A stretch of 30,289 bases of DNA from Gnetum montanum (taxonomy: Eukaryota; Streptophyta; Gnetopsida; Gnetales; Gnetaceae). Below the pieces are notes generated by a model that was given only the letters and a program-made list of their open reading frames with translations, was not told the DNA's origin and made no database searches. Both the position numbers and the translations under genes were made by a program. Positions 1-10,562 of this stretch are shown piece after piece (position 1 is the first letter of the stretch; every line of letters begins with the position of its first letter). The stretch lies in the NCBI GenBank assembly GCA_015680685.1, contig MNCI01030886.1:147042-177330 (forward strand), read 5' to 3'.

Positions 1-650
1 GATAACTCATTATCAGATTCAATATCAAGAAAGTTGGACATAATAAAGTCACTTTCATCCTCATCTTCTACTAACTTAGTGTCTTGATGTTTATGCTTTC
101 TATTTCTCCTTTCTTCCTTGATATTAACTCTTGCCAATGTTTTTTCAAGTTTCACTATTTTGTTAGACATATCTCTCATTAATTGACCTTTTCCAAATTC
201 TACTCTTTCATGTCCTTGCTCTATCTTAATATGAGATGGACCTGGTAAAGCTTTAAATTGAGCTATATCTTGCATAGGAATCATAACTCTTTCTTCTCTT
301 TTTTGAGTTGCAATATTTTCTTCAGGATTCAACTATTTTTCTCACTGTATAGCTTCACTAAAGTAGTCATTCAATGTAGTTAAGTTTGGAGTTCTCCTTA
401 ACCAAATTGAAATGTTGGGGTTGACAACCTTAAGATAAGTTTCTTTAAGCATTTCTTCTGATGGCCTATATTGTCTTTGAAAGAGTCCTCAAACTCATTG
501 AAACTTCATGTTAAAATCTCTAATTGAATCTTTAACTCCTTGCTTAGCTTGTANATTCTTTTCTTCTTCTTCTGATGAAGAATCAATCTTAGAATCTAGA
601 ATATCTTTTGAAACTTTGAAATTTTCCAAACTATCAATCTTCTTGGTCAT
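1..650 (-). pseudogene. Gag remnant of a minus-strand LTR retrotransposon (3' part beyond window edge)
   Basis: Reading the minus strand from ATG 650-648, one frame runs to the window edge, broken by a few TGA/TAG stops. An acidic segment (SSSEEEE) is followed by a stretch typical of the plant retrotransposon gag domain: KDSIRDFNMKFQ, then RPSEEMLKETYLKVVNPNISIW, written here in two parts as RPSEEMLKETY and LKVVNPNISIW, then TLNDYFSEAIQ. A charged Lys/Arg-rich and acidic tail comes next. The usual N-terminal half of gag is missing or very short, so the copy is probably internally deleted. Protease and pol would lie to the left of base 1. One ambiguous base (N) is at 554. The family is not resolved, and gag identity rests on the pattern around the core. 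Confidence 0.62.
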
Positions 651-774
651 GAACTGAAAATAGTATCTAATTTCTTAAGCCTTTAAGTAACAAATAATTG
701 TTGATGTGCTAAAATTATAAGGCTTATAAACCTAGAGGCTAAATTTTCAGCCCTCCTTCTAGGGCCAAAATAAC

Positions 775-2259
775 TGTTGGCGACTGTTTGGGACGCGATC
801 GCCAACGAGTGTCCTCAAACAGGATTTAGGTGCTTGCTGGTCTCTGGTAACACCAAGGCCCAAATACCTCCAAATAGACTCAGTAGTTAATGTGAGTATG
901 TGTGTGTGCTATTGTGGTGTGCAGTTGTGAAATATGAAATGATTTCTTTGTGTGTAAACTAAAATGAATTATCTTAAAGAGATTCAGCCAACTTTGCCAA
1001 GTACTGTGAGTTGTTGAGAGTTCCTAATTTTGTTCAATTGCCTAGTCTACGCAGTCCTTATAATTCCTACTTGTAACAAATAAAATTTTGCAAAAAAATT
1101 TGAGCACAACTCTACGAATCTACTTTTAATTTTCCCCACAGAAAGAGACAGATCCACAAGAAAACTAGAAATAGAGCAAGATTCAATGGAAATAAACAAA
1201 AAAGAAGGCAGATTTGCATGGACCTCAAATATTTAAACAAGGTAAAATGACACAAGTAAACACTTCGCAATAAAGCTATCCCAAATTCAATATCTATGAA
1301 TTGTTCAAAATTCCAAGGCTCAAATAAGAAATTTCTTCAAGACAATCCTACTATGCTACCAAAAATTGTTGCGTAAACTACCACGTACGCGACTCCATTT
1401 TGGCTAGATAATGGACATCAAAAATTTCATTCTGCAAAACCTTCAAAAGACTTGACAATTTCTGATTGAAATACCACAGAGATTCACTTTAAAGATAAAA
1501 TAAATCTATTCTGGTCCCATCAAAATACCAAAGATTTGCTGAACCCTCTTGACTATTGAATCGTTCAACGGCATGACTACAAGCAGAGGCTCTCTTACAA
1601 CGATCTCAATAGCAGTTCCTATACGTTGCACAATAACAAAATTTACTACTAAAATGCTCTTAAGTCTTTTAAACACAAGCACTTCTATGGCAAAATTTTA
1701 ACAGAAATTTTCTATCGGGCAACAAGAACAATAAGAGCAATCTAAAAATCCCAAAATTACTTGCCAAGGATGATACTATCTAAACCACTAGCTAAACAAT
1801 TTAAAAAAAATAAAAAAAATAAAAAACATAACTCACAGGACCATGACAAAGAGGCTAAAATCTTTTCTTTGGCAAGTCATCTTACAAGCAATCTTTCATA
1901 ATTTCTTCTTACAAGCTCTTCCCGGAATCCAAAGTGTGTCTCCAAGTGAGAGCCCAAGTGCTAACTAGTAGCCTTCCAAATTGTAGTATCAATGTCTTAT
2001 TCCAAGTATGATGTATCAAATATCTTCTATCAAGTATGATGTCTTCCCCCTCCAAAAAGTCCTTTTTTGAGACCCCAATGTCTTCCCTTTTTAAAGGGTT
2101 CAAAGGTGGTTACATACTTAAAATATCTTAGCTAACTTGTCTCCCAAGTAAGGGAGTTACAACTTACCCATGTAATTAGAAGATATTTCTCACTAATTTA
2201 ATTGGGAAGTTAAGTAGTTGGGAAGTTGTACATAAAGTTAGGAGGAATTTATGCTAACA
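775..2259 (-). repeat. Putative 5' LTR of the minus-strand element
   Basis: On the minus strand this 1485-bp block begins TGTTAGC and ends GCCAACA, an imperfect terminal inverted repeat with TG...CA ends, and it lies 125 bp upstream of the gag start. Immediately inside it, on the minus strand, is TTTTGGCCCTAGAAGGAGGG, which could be a leader or a non-canonical primer site. I see no classic PBS. The partner LTR lies outside the window, so the ends cannot be confirmed by comparison. The block is AT-rich and has no credible ORF. A minus-strand TTTAAAAAGG near 2090 is a weak TATA candidate. Confidence 0.45.
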
Positions 2260-2261
2260 CC

Positions 2262-2300
2262 AATATTTGTAAATATTATAAATATAATATTACAAATATT
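2262..2300. repeat. AT-rich hairpin beside the LTR end
   Basis: A 39-base near-perfect inverted repeat: arm AATATTTGT plus AATATTAT, loop AAAT, and the matching arm, with one bulged A. It starts two bases outside the putative LTR end at 2259. It may be the insertion target, a MITE remnant or a chance AT palindrome. Confidence 0.5.
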
Positions 2301-3744
2301 TTATCATTAATATTACAATTATGTTATGGGTAGTAATAATGTTTGAGTAATAATGTCTTGAAGCCTTGAAATAATTAAATTAAAAGGGAAGTATAAAACC
2401 GAGGCTTTATGCTATTAGCATAGGTGACATTGTGTCATTGCTAAATTAAATTAATCAGCAGACCATTTAAAATTTTATTTCTGATGAACTGCAACTCTAA
2501 TTTACTAGCATCGGCCCAAAATATCTCTTGACACCTATCTCAGTGTGCCTTTGTGTCTTTGTTGCCGCTTTTTGTGGACTGGTATGTGATATCGAATGCT
2601 TCAGCGTCAGGCATGGCTGCTGTTTCGGATTGCAAGTTCTAGGGCGAATGACATTTGTGATTGCCATTTTTCACCGCCTGAAAAATTTGAAATGCATTCC
2701 TTGTGAAAGCCCAGGCTCGTTTGGTGAGGTCGCAGCTAGAGAATCCCTGCAACAAAGTATTGCAACTCACGACGATGGTTGGATTCATGGCAGATTTATT
2801 TTTCAGAAACGTTCTGAGCCATGGAGGCCTCTTTTTTAGGCACCGGTTATAGGAAAGGGTAAGGTAAGTTACGAAACAACCTAAAAATCCTCTATGTAGT
2901 GCACACCTTGCGGATCTTTCTAAGAGCGTCCATGATGGCGTTGAAGGTGTAGGTCTAAAACAGAAACCCAAAACTGAATATTTTGTTACTAAAATTAAAA
3001 GAACTACCACCGCGAAGCTCTTATGGGTAGCAACAATCTTAGGGGCTCCTGCTACTGCGGGAAATTTTTTCTTATGGCAAGGGTTTGGGTCAATGTGCTC
3101 ACAGGAACTGTGCTGTTTCTTCCAGTGAGTTGGGAAGGTGCAACACCGTAGGACCGTCATTTCAGAGAAATTTAGGGCCTTTTCTCATTCTTCATCACTT
3201 CATTTTTGCTTTCTCTACGTTTTTTTTATAGATCTGAAACCTTCCGCAGTTATGCGCGTCTAAGCCAGGGTCGCGATTTAAATGCATTTTCAACGAAAAA
3301 ATTTAGAATACAGGCCTGCGTCGTTTATGGAATGATCTCTGTTTTTTGGTTTTGCTATTTTTACTTCTTCAGGAATTGCAACTCGTATCTTCTCCATTTC
3401 CATGACTCTCACCCTTGGTGTCCTTTGAAGCTCGAACCGATGTTTCTCCATTTAAAAAAAATTTGTTATTTATTCCTTCAAACCTTTCACCGCCTCCTTG
3501 AGAGATTGAAAATATGCTACGGTAGTATATCCCCTCTCTCTTTTTTTTAAAAAAAATATATTTTTGGACTATTGTATGTAGCAACATGATTATTCCTAGT
3601 ATTCTTTGTTTTCCACACCAATATTCCATTATGGGCCACCCCCTAAATTCCATACCAATGATATGAAATAACACATTCACATTCTCCTATTCTTACAATA
3701 ATGTTCAAGATGACTCTTACTGTTCCATGGAATGGCCAAATGTG
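2301..3744. other. Unassigned stretch without a recognisable gene
   Basis: No retroelement domain, RNA gene or repeat shared with the rest of the window was recognised. Bases 2540-3200 are richer in G+C than the surroundings and carry overlapping open stretches on both strands (minus 3160-2639, plus 2528-2839), none with a motif I know. Bases 3460-3560 hold T- and A-runs. At about 3745 the sequence becomes homologous to exon 4 of the antisense gene, so this stretch replaces the expected 3' half of that gene and the gag-protease part of copy A. Confidence 0.4.
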
Positions 3745-4979
3745 CCAACAATTGTGAACACTTGTGCAGAAGCAATTAGCCTTTTTGAAGAAGGAATCAG
3801 CTAGGGAAAGCATTTCTGCAACTGGGACACTTGGATTTATAGCCAGGAATAAATCCATGAGCCCAACCTCTTGAATGTTGTGAACCAGGGTGGCTAGTGC
3901 CCCATTGCAAAGCCAAAGCTAAGTCTCGTCCACCTCCCTGTACTTAAAGAAGAGGTTGGTCTTTTTACACCTGTGACCTCTTGAGATTTTCTCTCTACTA
4001 CAATGGTTAGCAAAAGCAAAAGCAAATCATCACTTGGACACATAAAAAATGCACGGTTTAACATACTAGGTTTAAATGGCATAGGAAATGGTGGAATTTC
4101 CACCAAAACGTGTTCGATAGTAAGCGGTCAGTGAGATGTCCATTCGCTATCCAACCAACCAACTTCTTTACATTTCCCATAGAACTTGGAATACCTAGTT
4201 GGATAGGCTTTGAAATCAAGCCCAAGTTATTCTATGACATCGGCGTGCACGTTCCCGGTAGAAGAGAACTCTTGTAGAGCCATTTGGGCCAACGCCAATG
4301 TATCCGTGTTACCATGAAGACCATCCTCGTCAATATAAAACTTGGCAACATACAAAATATGGTAAGAATATTTGACTAGTGCAAGGCAAACGATACAACA
4401 TGATTAAAACATCTACACAGGACTTACCCATCAGCACAATAAACGGTTCCAGGTGGGTTCTGAAAGCAGGTGCTCATGTGACGGGCAACATACAACGTGT
4501 TGTATAGATGGTAGCATTTGAATTCAAGCATCTCCCAAATCCAACTTAAGCACCTCAAGTCTCATGGGTGCTGGTTTGAGCCTTCTGCCCCTTCACCTTC
4601 GATTGATCCATTAGCCATGAACTTTAGAATGCCCCAGTTTTCCCCGAGCAACAATGTTTTGGTAAGTACAGTGGTTATCTCAGCCGATAGGTGTGACCAC
4701 ACGATCATAATAAAATGGTAAAGGAGGAACTCTAGGAAGTCTCATGTACCCTCCCAAAACCAGATTGCCTGATGTCCTACCCGTGCGTGGGGAGGGGGGA
4801 CGTTGGCCATGGGTTCACTAAGGTAGCACAGGACTCCTACCAGCTCGAGGACTATCAGGATAGGTTTTAGCAAGACCCTATGCGATAAAATAAGAAAGCA
4901 TTAGTGCAATAATCAAGTGACAAGTACCAAGTAGTGTAGTGTAACTCTTGTTGTATAGTTCTTCCCTTAGGCGTGAAAC

Positions 4980-5470
4980 AATAAGTCCTAGATAAAACAA
5001 AATTAAACATTGTGTGTAGCATAGCAGCTAGGCCCCACATAGTGTAGCATAGTAGGTGCACCCTACAATGTAACGGTTACACCCTACACAATGTAGCATA
5101 GTAGACATGCTCTGTACAGCATCATGTAACAATGACACTTTTCATAATGGTGACAGCAGCGTTATGAGCAATGTAGCAGGATGACTACACCTCATGCAGT
5201 GTAGCAAAGTGGCAAGTACAACAGATGCAACAATGTGACAAGTGTGACAATATAACAAGCACAACATGTAACAATGTAACAAGAAAAATATTGTAACAAG
5301 CATTGGAGCATAGAAAATTTAGCAGCGTAGCAAATTTAGTAGCATAGCAGTGTTATGGGTTTAACAATGTAGCAGCATGATAGATTGCCAGCATAACGGC
5401 CTAATGGGCCTATCAATATAATAGCATAGCGTAACAGGAACTAAAATGTAACAATATAATAGTCATAATA
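4980..5470. repeat. GTAGCATAGC-type degenerate repeats in antisense intron 1, copy A
   Basis: Dozens of diverged short units of the type GTAGCATAG(C/T) or (C/T)AACAATGTA, with no fixed period. They fill most of intron 1 of the antisense gene. A comparable array lies at 21870-22130 in copy B. Confidence 0.6.
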
Positions 5471-5579
5471 ACTGAAACAACATGGCCTATGAAAAAGCAC
5501 TCACAACACTCTCATTGTTCCGACCCTACCCCACCGCATGAAACATGCCCAGACAAAACATAAACACAATAAACTCCCC

Positions 5580-5930
5580 CTTTGCTCGTGCTATGCTATA
5601 CCAGGTGTGTGCTACGCTGCCCCAAAACTTTGCAAACAAACAATCCCTTCTAAGGGCAATATGCTACACTCAGCGTACGCTACGCTGCCAAGAACTACCC
5701 AAACCCCTACGATAGCAAAGTGACCATTCTTAACAATGATGGTCGAGGCAGTACCACACACAACCGTAGCATAGAAACCACCATGGCCACTGTGGCCAGA
5801 GTGGCAATAGCCACAACACAGTGGCCAAAATAGCAACAAAAGTAATGAAAAAAGTTGCAGCAATGATGACTGTGACAACCAAAATAGTAACGGCAACAAC
5901 AATTTAACCTGATACATCACATAACGAAAA
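5580..5930. repeat. Mixed GCTACGCT and GTGGCC/AGCAACA low-complexity repeats, copy A
   Basis: Short diverged units (TGCTACGCTGC, then GTGGCCA and AGCAACAA) in the same intron. They correspond to the CATGGCAGCAACC array at 22370-22640 in copy B. Leucine-rich open stretches on the minus strand here are products of the repeat and not genes. Confidence 0.5.
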
Positions 5931-6191
5931 TGAGGGTAGTGTAGCAAATTACTGAGCAGATGGACCCTCCTACCACTCCTCAACGCATGCCTTAGAGAGG
6001 CATCCCAGGGTGTGATTCACTTCGTCCACCTTGGTAAGCCCCTAATGCCTGCGTTTGCTTTTGTGTGCCATTACTTACTCACAAACTCGGGTGTATCGAT
6101 TGAATCAACTACTACGTTATGCTTGTTACGCTCTCTCTTTCTCTCAGCTTGACCACGCTATGCTCTAAGTCTTGGCTCTAACAAATGACAA

Positions 6192-6220
6192 GTTTACCAG
6201 GGGGTAACCCCCTATTTATA
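6192..6220 (-). promoter_or_regulatory. TATA box of the antisense gene, copy A
   Basis: The minus strand reads CTATAAATAGGGGG with the TATA core at 6220-6213, about 142 bp upstream of the exon 1 ATG. It is followed by a GTTACC...GGTAAAC imperfect inverted repeat. The same arrangement occurs in copy B. TATAAATAG is close to the plant TATA consensus. Confidence 0.55.
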
Positions 6221-6384
6221 GTCAATGTGGTAAAAAAACTATCACTTTCATGTCCTGAATAACACGGAACACCTCTGTAACGTAGCACTACTATAGCGTG
6301 GTATGTTCCCGTCGCAGCGTAGCACTCTGCTGCAACATAACGAGTGGGTCCACCAAAATTTTCACTTCATCTTTACAAATATTA

Positions 6385-6640
6385 CATGGTTACGGTCCTC
6401 CAAGACCTTAAACTAGAAATTTTAACTTATAGTATGGCCCAGTGATGGTCCTCCATTACCTTAAATTAGCAATTTTAGCATTCATTTTACATTTTAGACC
6501 CAGTGATGGTCCGCTATGACCTTAAACTCGCAACTTTAACTCATAATATTAAATAGTTACGGTCTACTAAGACCTTAAACTGGGAATTTCAATTTACAAA
6601 TTTTGCATAGTGGTGGTCCGCTAAGACCTTAAACTGGCAA
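6385..6640 (+). repeat. GGTCC-CTAAGACCTTAAACTGGCAA tandem repeats before RT, copy A
   Basis: About five diverged units, period roughly 54-59 bp, each with the core GGTC(C/T)(G/T)CTA-GACCTTAAACT-GCAA. A shorter-period relative of this module follows pol in both copies and follows protease in copy B. Confidence 0.7.
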
Positions 6641-6710
6641 CTATCTTATGTTGCATTATTGCTTTCCATATATTCATTACATACTTTTGCTTCAAACATG
6701 TATCACTTAA

Positions 6711-6736
6711 CTTGGTCTATTTTCTTATTGTGATAG
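6711..6736 (+). other. Candidate sense 3' splice site before RT, copy A
   Basis: A pyrimidine-rich TTTTCTTATTGTGATAG lies immediately before the first pol codons. Copy B has TTTGTTGGCTATTTTGCAG at the same place. Ogre elements of the Tat lineage splice an intron between protease and RT; whether this site is used is inference. Confidence 0.45.
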
Positions 6737-6749
6737 GTCCAACTGAGAA

Positions 6750-9700
6750 ATGGCTATGCATGGTGACCTTTGTTTGCCTTTGACCTTGAAAAGTCCCTAT
6801 GGAAGATTTACAAGATGCTTGAATCCAGAATTGGTAGAATTTGAGTTATCCTCTCATGACATCGTAGCATCCCTAAAAACATCCCTAGACTGGCCAAAAC
6901 ATCTGGCCCAAGCCTTAGACTTAGAGGTTGGGGATGTGACTGAGGATCTTCTTATTGAAATCCCTGTAACTCCCACTAGAGGTGAAGCAAAAACCTTGAA
7001 GGTTAGCTCCATATTACATCCACAAGTACAACAAAACATCTCAAAAGTTCTCAATGATAATGTTAAATTGTTTGCATGGTCATATGATGACATGTTGGGA
7101 CTGGACTCGCGGCTCATACAACATAACATTATCTTTGACCCACATGTCAAAGCAGTTAAATAGAAAGCCCACAAAATCAAATTGGAGACTACACTAGCTA
7201 TACACAATGAAATCACCAAGCTTTAACAAGCTAGTTTCATTCAGGCGGTCAATTACTCAGAATGGATATCAAACATCGTTGTAGTTTCTAACAAAAAGGA
7301 GGTAAACAAATTTGTATAGACTTTTGGGACCTGAACAAAGCAACGATTAAGGGTGACTTCCCATTGCCAACTATCAATCAACTTATCGACACTACAGCTG
7401 GTCATGCCTTACTGTCCTTCATGGACGGGTTCTAAAGCTATAACCAGATCTGTATAAACTTGGAACATCAATTGGCAACCACTTTCATGACCCCTTGGGG
7501 AACCTTTTGTTACACAATGATGCCCTTTAAATTGAAAAATGCTGGAGCAACCTATCAACAAGCGATGACATACATTTTTAGTGACTACCTCTTAAAGAGA
7601 TTAAACAATTACATTGATGACATAGTAGTTAAGTCTAAGAAAGCTATTGATCATCCCAAGGATCTCAATATAGTCCTCCAACGTTTTCATAGGCATGACC
7701 TATGCCTCAACCCTAAGAAATGTGTTTTCGGAGTTAAAACCGGACACATGCTAGGTTTTGTAGTGTCGAAAATAGGAATATGAGTGGACCCCGATAAAGT
7801 GAGGGCCATCATCAACTTAGCATCACCTACAAACCTTAAAGAGTTGCGCTGGTTGCAAGGTAGCATATAGTTTATTAGAAGGTTTATCGCAAGGTTGATA
7901 GACAAGCTACACCCCATGCAACACCTGCTCAAGAAGGGGATCAACTTTGAGTGGACGGATCAATGTCAACAAGCCTTTGATAACCTAAAGAAAGATCTTT
8001 TGCATCCCCTAACTGTTTACCCACCACAAAGGGATAGGCCTTTCTACATCTACCTTGCCACCTTGGACACATCTATTGTAGTATTGCTATGTCAGAAAAG
8101 AGATGACGAGTCTAAAATCCCAGTCTATTACATAAGCCATGCATTAATAGCTTACGAGGCAAGGTACAATGAGGTAAAAAAATATTCTCACCCTAGTATT
8201 TGCGCTTAAAAAATGAGGACATTACTTGTTTCGCAACAAAGTTAATATCATATGAAAAGGCAACATACTTTGGGCTATCACAACTAACTTATACGAGAGC
8301 AGTAGGATAGCTCAATGGAAATATATAATGGCGGAATTTGATTTACATTATGTAGCACAATCATCAACAAAGGGTCAAGCAATAGCCACACAACTTACAA
8401 CTTCACCAGTTGATGATCAAGTAATAATAGAACCCAAATTCCCAGATGAGCATATCAATAGTGTAAATCTTGTACCATCTAACTTCGAAGCCAGTTTACA
8501 TTTTGACAGCGCTTCAACTACATGAGGTGGTAGTGCCACCACAGTTCTTACATTTCCCTCTGGGGAAATTTAACTCTTCGTGTTCCATTTTGCATTCCTT
8601 TGCACCAACAAGGTGGCCAAGTATGAAGGACTCCTTAGGGACCTCCTAGTAGCTCAAGAGCTAAAGATCCAACATTTGGCAATCCAAGGCAACAGGAAAT
8701 TAGTTATCAACCAGATCATTGAAGTCTATGCTTACAAGGCTTCACATTTACAACCTTATTGCGATTTAGCTAAGAGTCTACTAAAGTAGTTTACAACATT
8801 AGACATTCAACACGTGCCTCGTAACGAGAACACAATAGCTAATGCACTAGCCACATTAGCATTAAACATGCCATCGCACCTATCTGCAACCTTGCCTACT
8901 TTAATAATAGAATGCACAAATCCTATTACTCAAGCGGCACACATTGCATCTGTAAGTGCAAAAAATACCCAAGAGTGGTATGCTAACATTAAAGCTTACC
9001 TTCAACATGGTGAACACCAACACGGCTTGATGTCTACTTAAAAGGATGTAATACGGAAGCGAGCACGGCAATATGTCCTCGTAGGAGATAACACCTTATG
9101 CAAATGCTCCTTTGATGGGATATTGCTAACTTACGTTAGTGGGGAAGAAGCATGAAAATTTGTTAATGAAGTCCATGAGGGACTATGTGGAGGGCACTTA
9201 GCTCCCAGGGCTATGGAAGCAAAAATCAGATGCCTAGGGTACTACTGGCCTTGCATAGAACGAGATTTCCTTGCCAAAGTTAGGACATGCGATGTAAGTC
9301 AACGCCATGCAAATCTCATATACATGTCGCCCACTGATTTACATCCTACACAAATCACGTGGTCATTCCAACGTTGGGGACTAGATATCATAGGACCCAT
9401 CACACCCAAGTCTTCTACAGGACATAGCTTCATTATCACCACAACCAAATACTTCACAAAGTGGGTAGAGGCTACCCCTGAGAAAGACCACATCTAAACA
9501 GGTTTTCCACTTTATCCTAGATAACATAATCACAAGGTTTGGTCTTCCCATGACTATTGTGATGGACAACGGGCCACAATTTAGTAGCATGAAAACCAAA
9601 ACCATTTGCGACAACCTTGGCATCAAGCATTCTTTTTCATCGATGTACTACCCACAAGTGAACGGTCAAGTAGAGGCAACAAACAAAGACATAATTAACC

Positions 9701-10214
9701 TTTTGAAAAATATGCTTAGCAGCAGCAAGAGGTGATGGCATAAGCAAATCCTCTATGTGTTGTGGGCTTACCGTACGACATGCAGAAAATCTATAGGTAA
9801 GACTCATTATAGTCTTGTTTACAGATCTGAAGTGGTGTTACCTCTTGAATTACAGGCTCCATCACTTCGAATAATCCTTTTGAACATTGTAGATGAGACT
9901 CAAAACAATGATTCAAGGATCATTGATCTTGACTCTATAGAGGAGGAGTATTCCCAAACACTTGGTTGCATCAAATGGTACCAAGACAAGCAACGAAAAA
10001 AGCATCACTACAGCCGACATCAATGGCCAATCAAAAAGGGGGACCTAGTCCTCAAGGCTGTTCATGAACCTATAATCAAATTCTCAGAAAACTGGGAATG
10101 TACTTTTGTAGTCACGAAATCCTATGAGAACGAGGCCTTCAAACTCGTTGACCTGAATGGCAACGAGTTTGAAATCTCATCAACCACTTGTACCTCAAGC
10201 CATACTACATTTGA
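6750..10214 (+). pseudogene. Ty3/gypsy (Tat lineage) pol, copy A: RT, RNase H, second RNase H, integrase
   Basis: Degenerate pol polyprotein that would copy element RNA into DNA and integrate it. Order: N-terminal linker with FAWSY-DMLGLD; RT (about 7140-7800) with ATIKGDFPLPTI, LLSFMDGF and the catalytic YIDD at 7610-7621; a weak classical RNase H (7890-8330, PVYYISHALIAYEARY); a second, archaeal-like RNase H (8490-8870) starting HFDSA; integrase (9040-10214) with an H-H-C-C finger in which the last Cys is Ser (CDVSQ), and catalytic Asp 9384, Asp 9565 and Glu 9673. The dual RNase H identifies the Tat lineage. It is broken by about ten stops and several frameshifts. In the second RNase H, expected Asp positions read Asn (GNRKLV, TIANAL). 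The true C-terminus, INHLYLKPYYI, is in a shifted frame ending at TGA 10212. Confidence 0.9.
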
Positions 10215-10240
10215 TGCAAAGGATTGCATCAGGTACAAAG

Positions 10241-10250
10241 CAAGGTAAGC
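10241..10250 (+). other. Conserved 5' splice-site-like sequence after pol, copy A
   Basis: AAAGCAAG|GTAAGCA, with GT at 10245, lies 30 bases after the pol stop. Copy B has the same 15 bases 30 bases after its own stop. It matches the plant donor consensus AG|GTAAG. Confidence 0.4.
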
Positions 10251-10251
10251 A

Positions 10252-10562
10252 ACATGTCCACTACAACGTAAAACTAGCATAGAACGTCCACTATGATATA
10301 AACCTGGCAAAGATAGTCCGCTATGACTATAAACTGGCACAGATCATCCGCTATGATGTTAAACTAGCATAGCACGTCCTTGGGCTATGACGTAAAACTA
10401 GCACCCATAGCATGATCCACTATGACTTTAAACTAGCCATTCACCATCTGCTATGACATTAAACTAGCACAATGGTCTGCTAGGACCTTAAACTAGCACA
10501 TCATAGTCTGTTGAGACCTTAAATTAGCACACCTGATAGTATACCAAGACTTTAAACTAGGT
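10252..10562 (+). repeat. CTATGACNTTAAACTAGCAC tandem repeats after pol, copy A
   Basis: About ten diverged units with a period near 30 bp, core (C/G)TCC(A/G)CTATGAC-TTAAACT(A/G)GCAC. It is the same family as the repeats before RT and after protease. Confidence 0.75.

Larger units (their letters stand above)
3745..6071 (-). pseudogene. Antisense multi-exon gene, copy A (5' half: exons 1-4)
   Basis: Truncated homologue of the minus-strand gene in copy B. Exon model: e1 6071-5953 (119 nt, start ATG 6071-6069), e2 4877-4428, e3 4340-4067, e4 3997 to about 3745, where homology stops. Introns begin GTAATT, GTAAGT and GTATGT on the minus strand and end CATAG, CCAAG and TTGTAG. Exon 2 is open in one frame apart from two stops and is 98 bp longer than in B. 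Its length fits the exon phases, so B carries the deletion. Residues shared with B include ELVGVLC, WSHL, GILKFM, FKCYH-YNTL, FQNPP, LALAQ-ALQEFSS, YPTKYSKFY and GLMDLFLAINP. Exon 3 is one base short (frameshift). The product is unrecognised and no function is assigned. The intron-exon structure and codon-level conservation make a real ancestral gene likely. Confidence 0.6.

Noticed and set aside
2639-3160. 173-codon minus-strand ORF
   Set aside because: It overlaps a 103-codon plus-strand ORF, has no recognised motif, compositional bias or start context, and no second copy in the window. Not called as a gene.
3643-4106. Short minus-strand ORFs taken as separate small genes
   Set aside because: They are exon 4 and exon 3 pieces of the antisense gene read through an intron; homologous to 20521-21344 in copy B.
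10252-10562. Regular 30-bp repeats resembling a CRISPR array
   Set aside because: Units are adjacent and diverged with no unique spacers, the context is a plant retrotransposon, and there are no cas genes.
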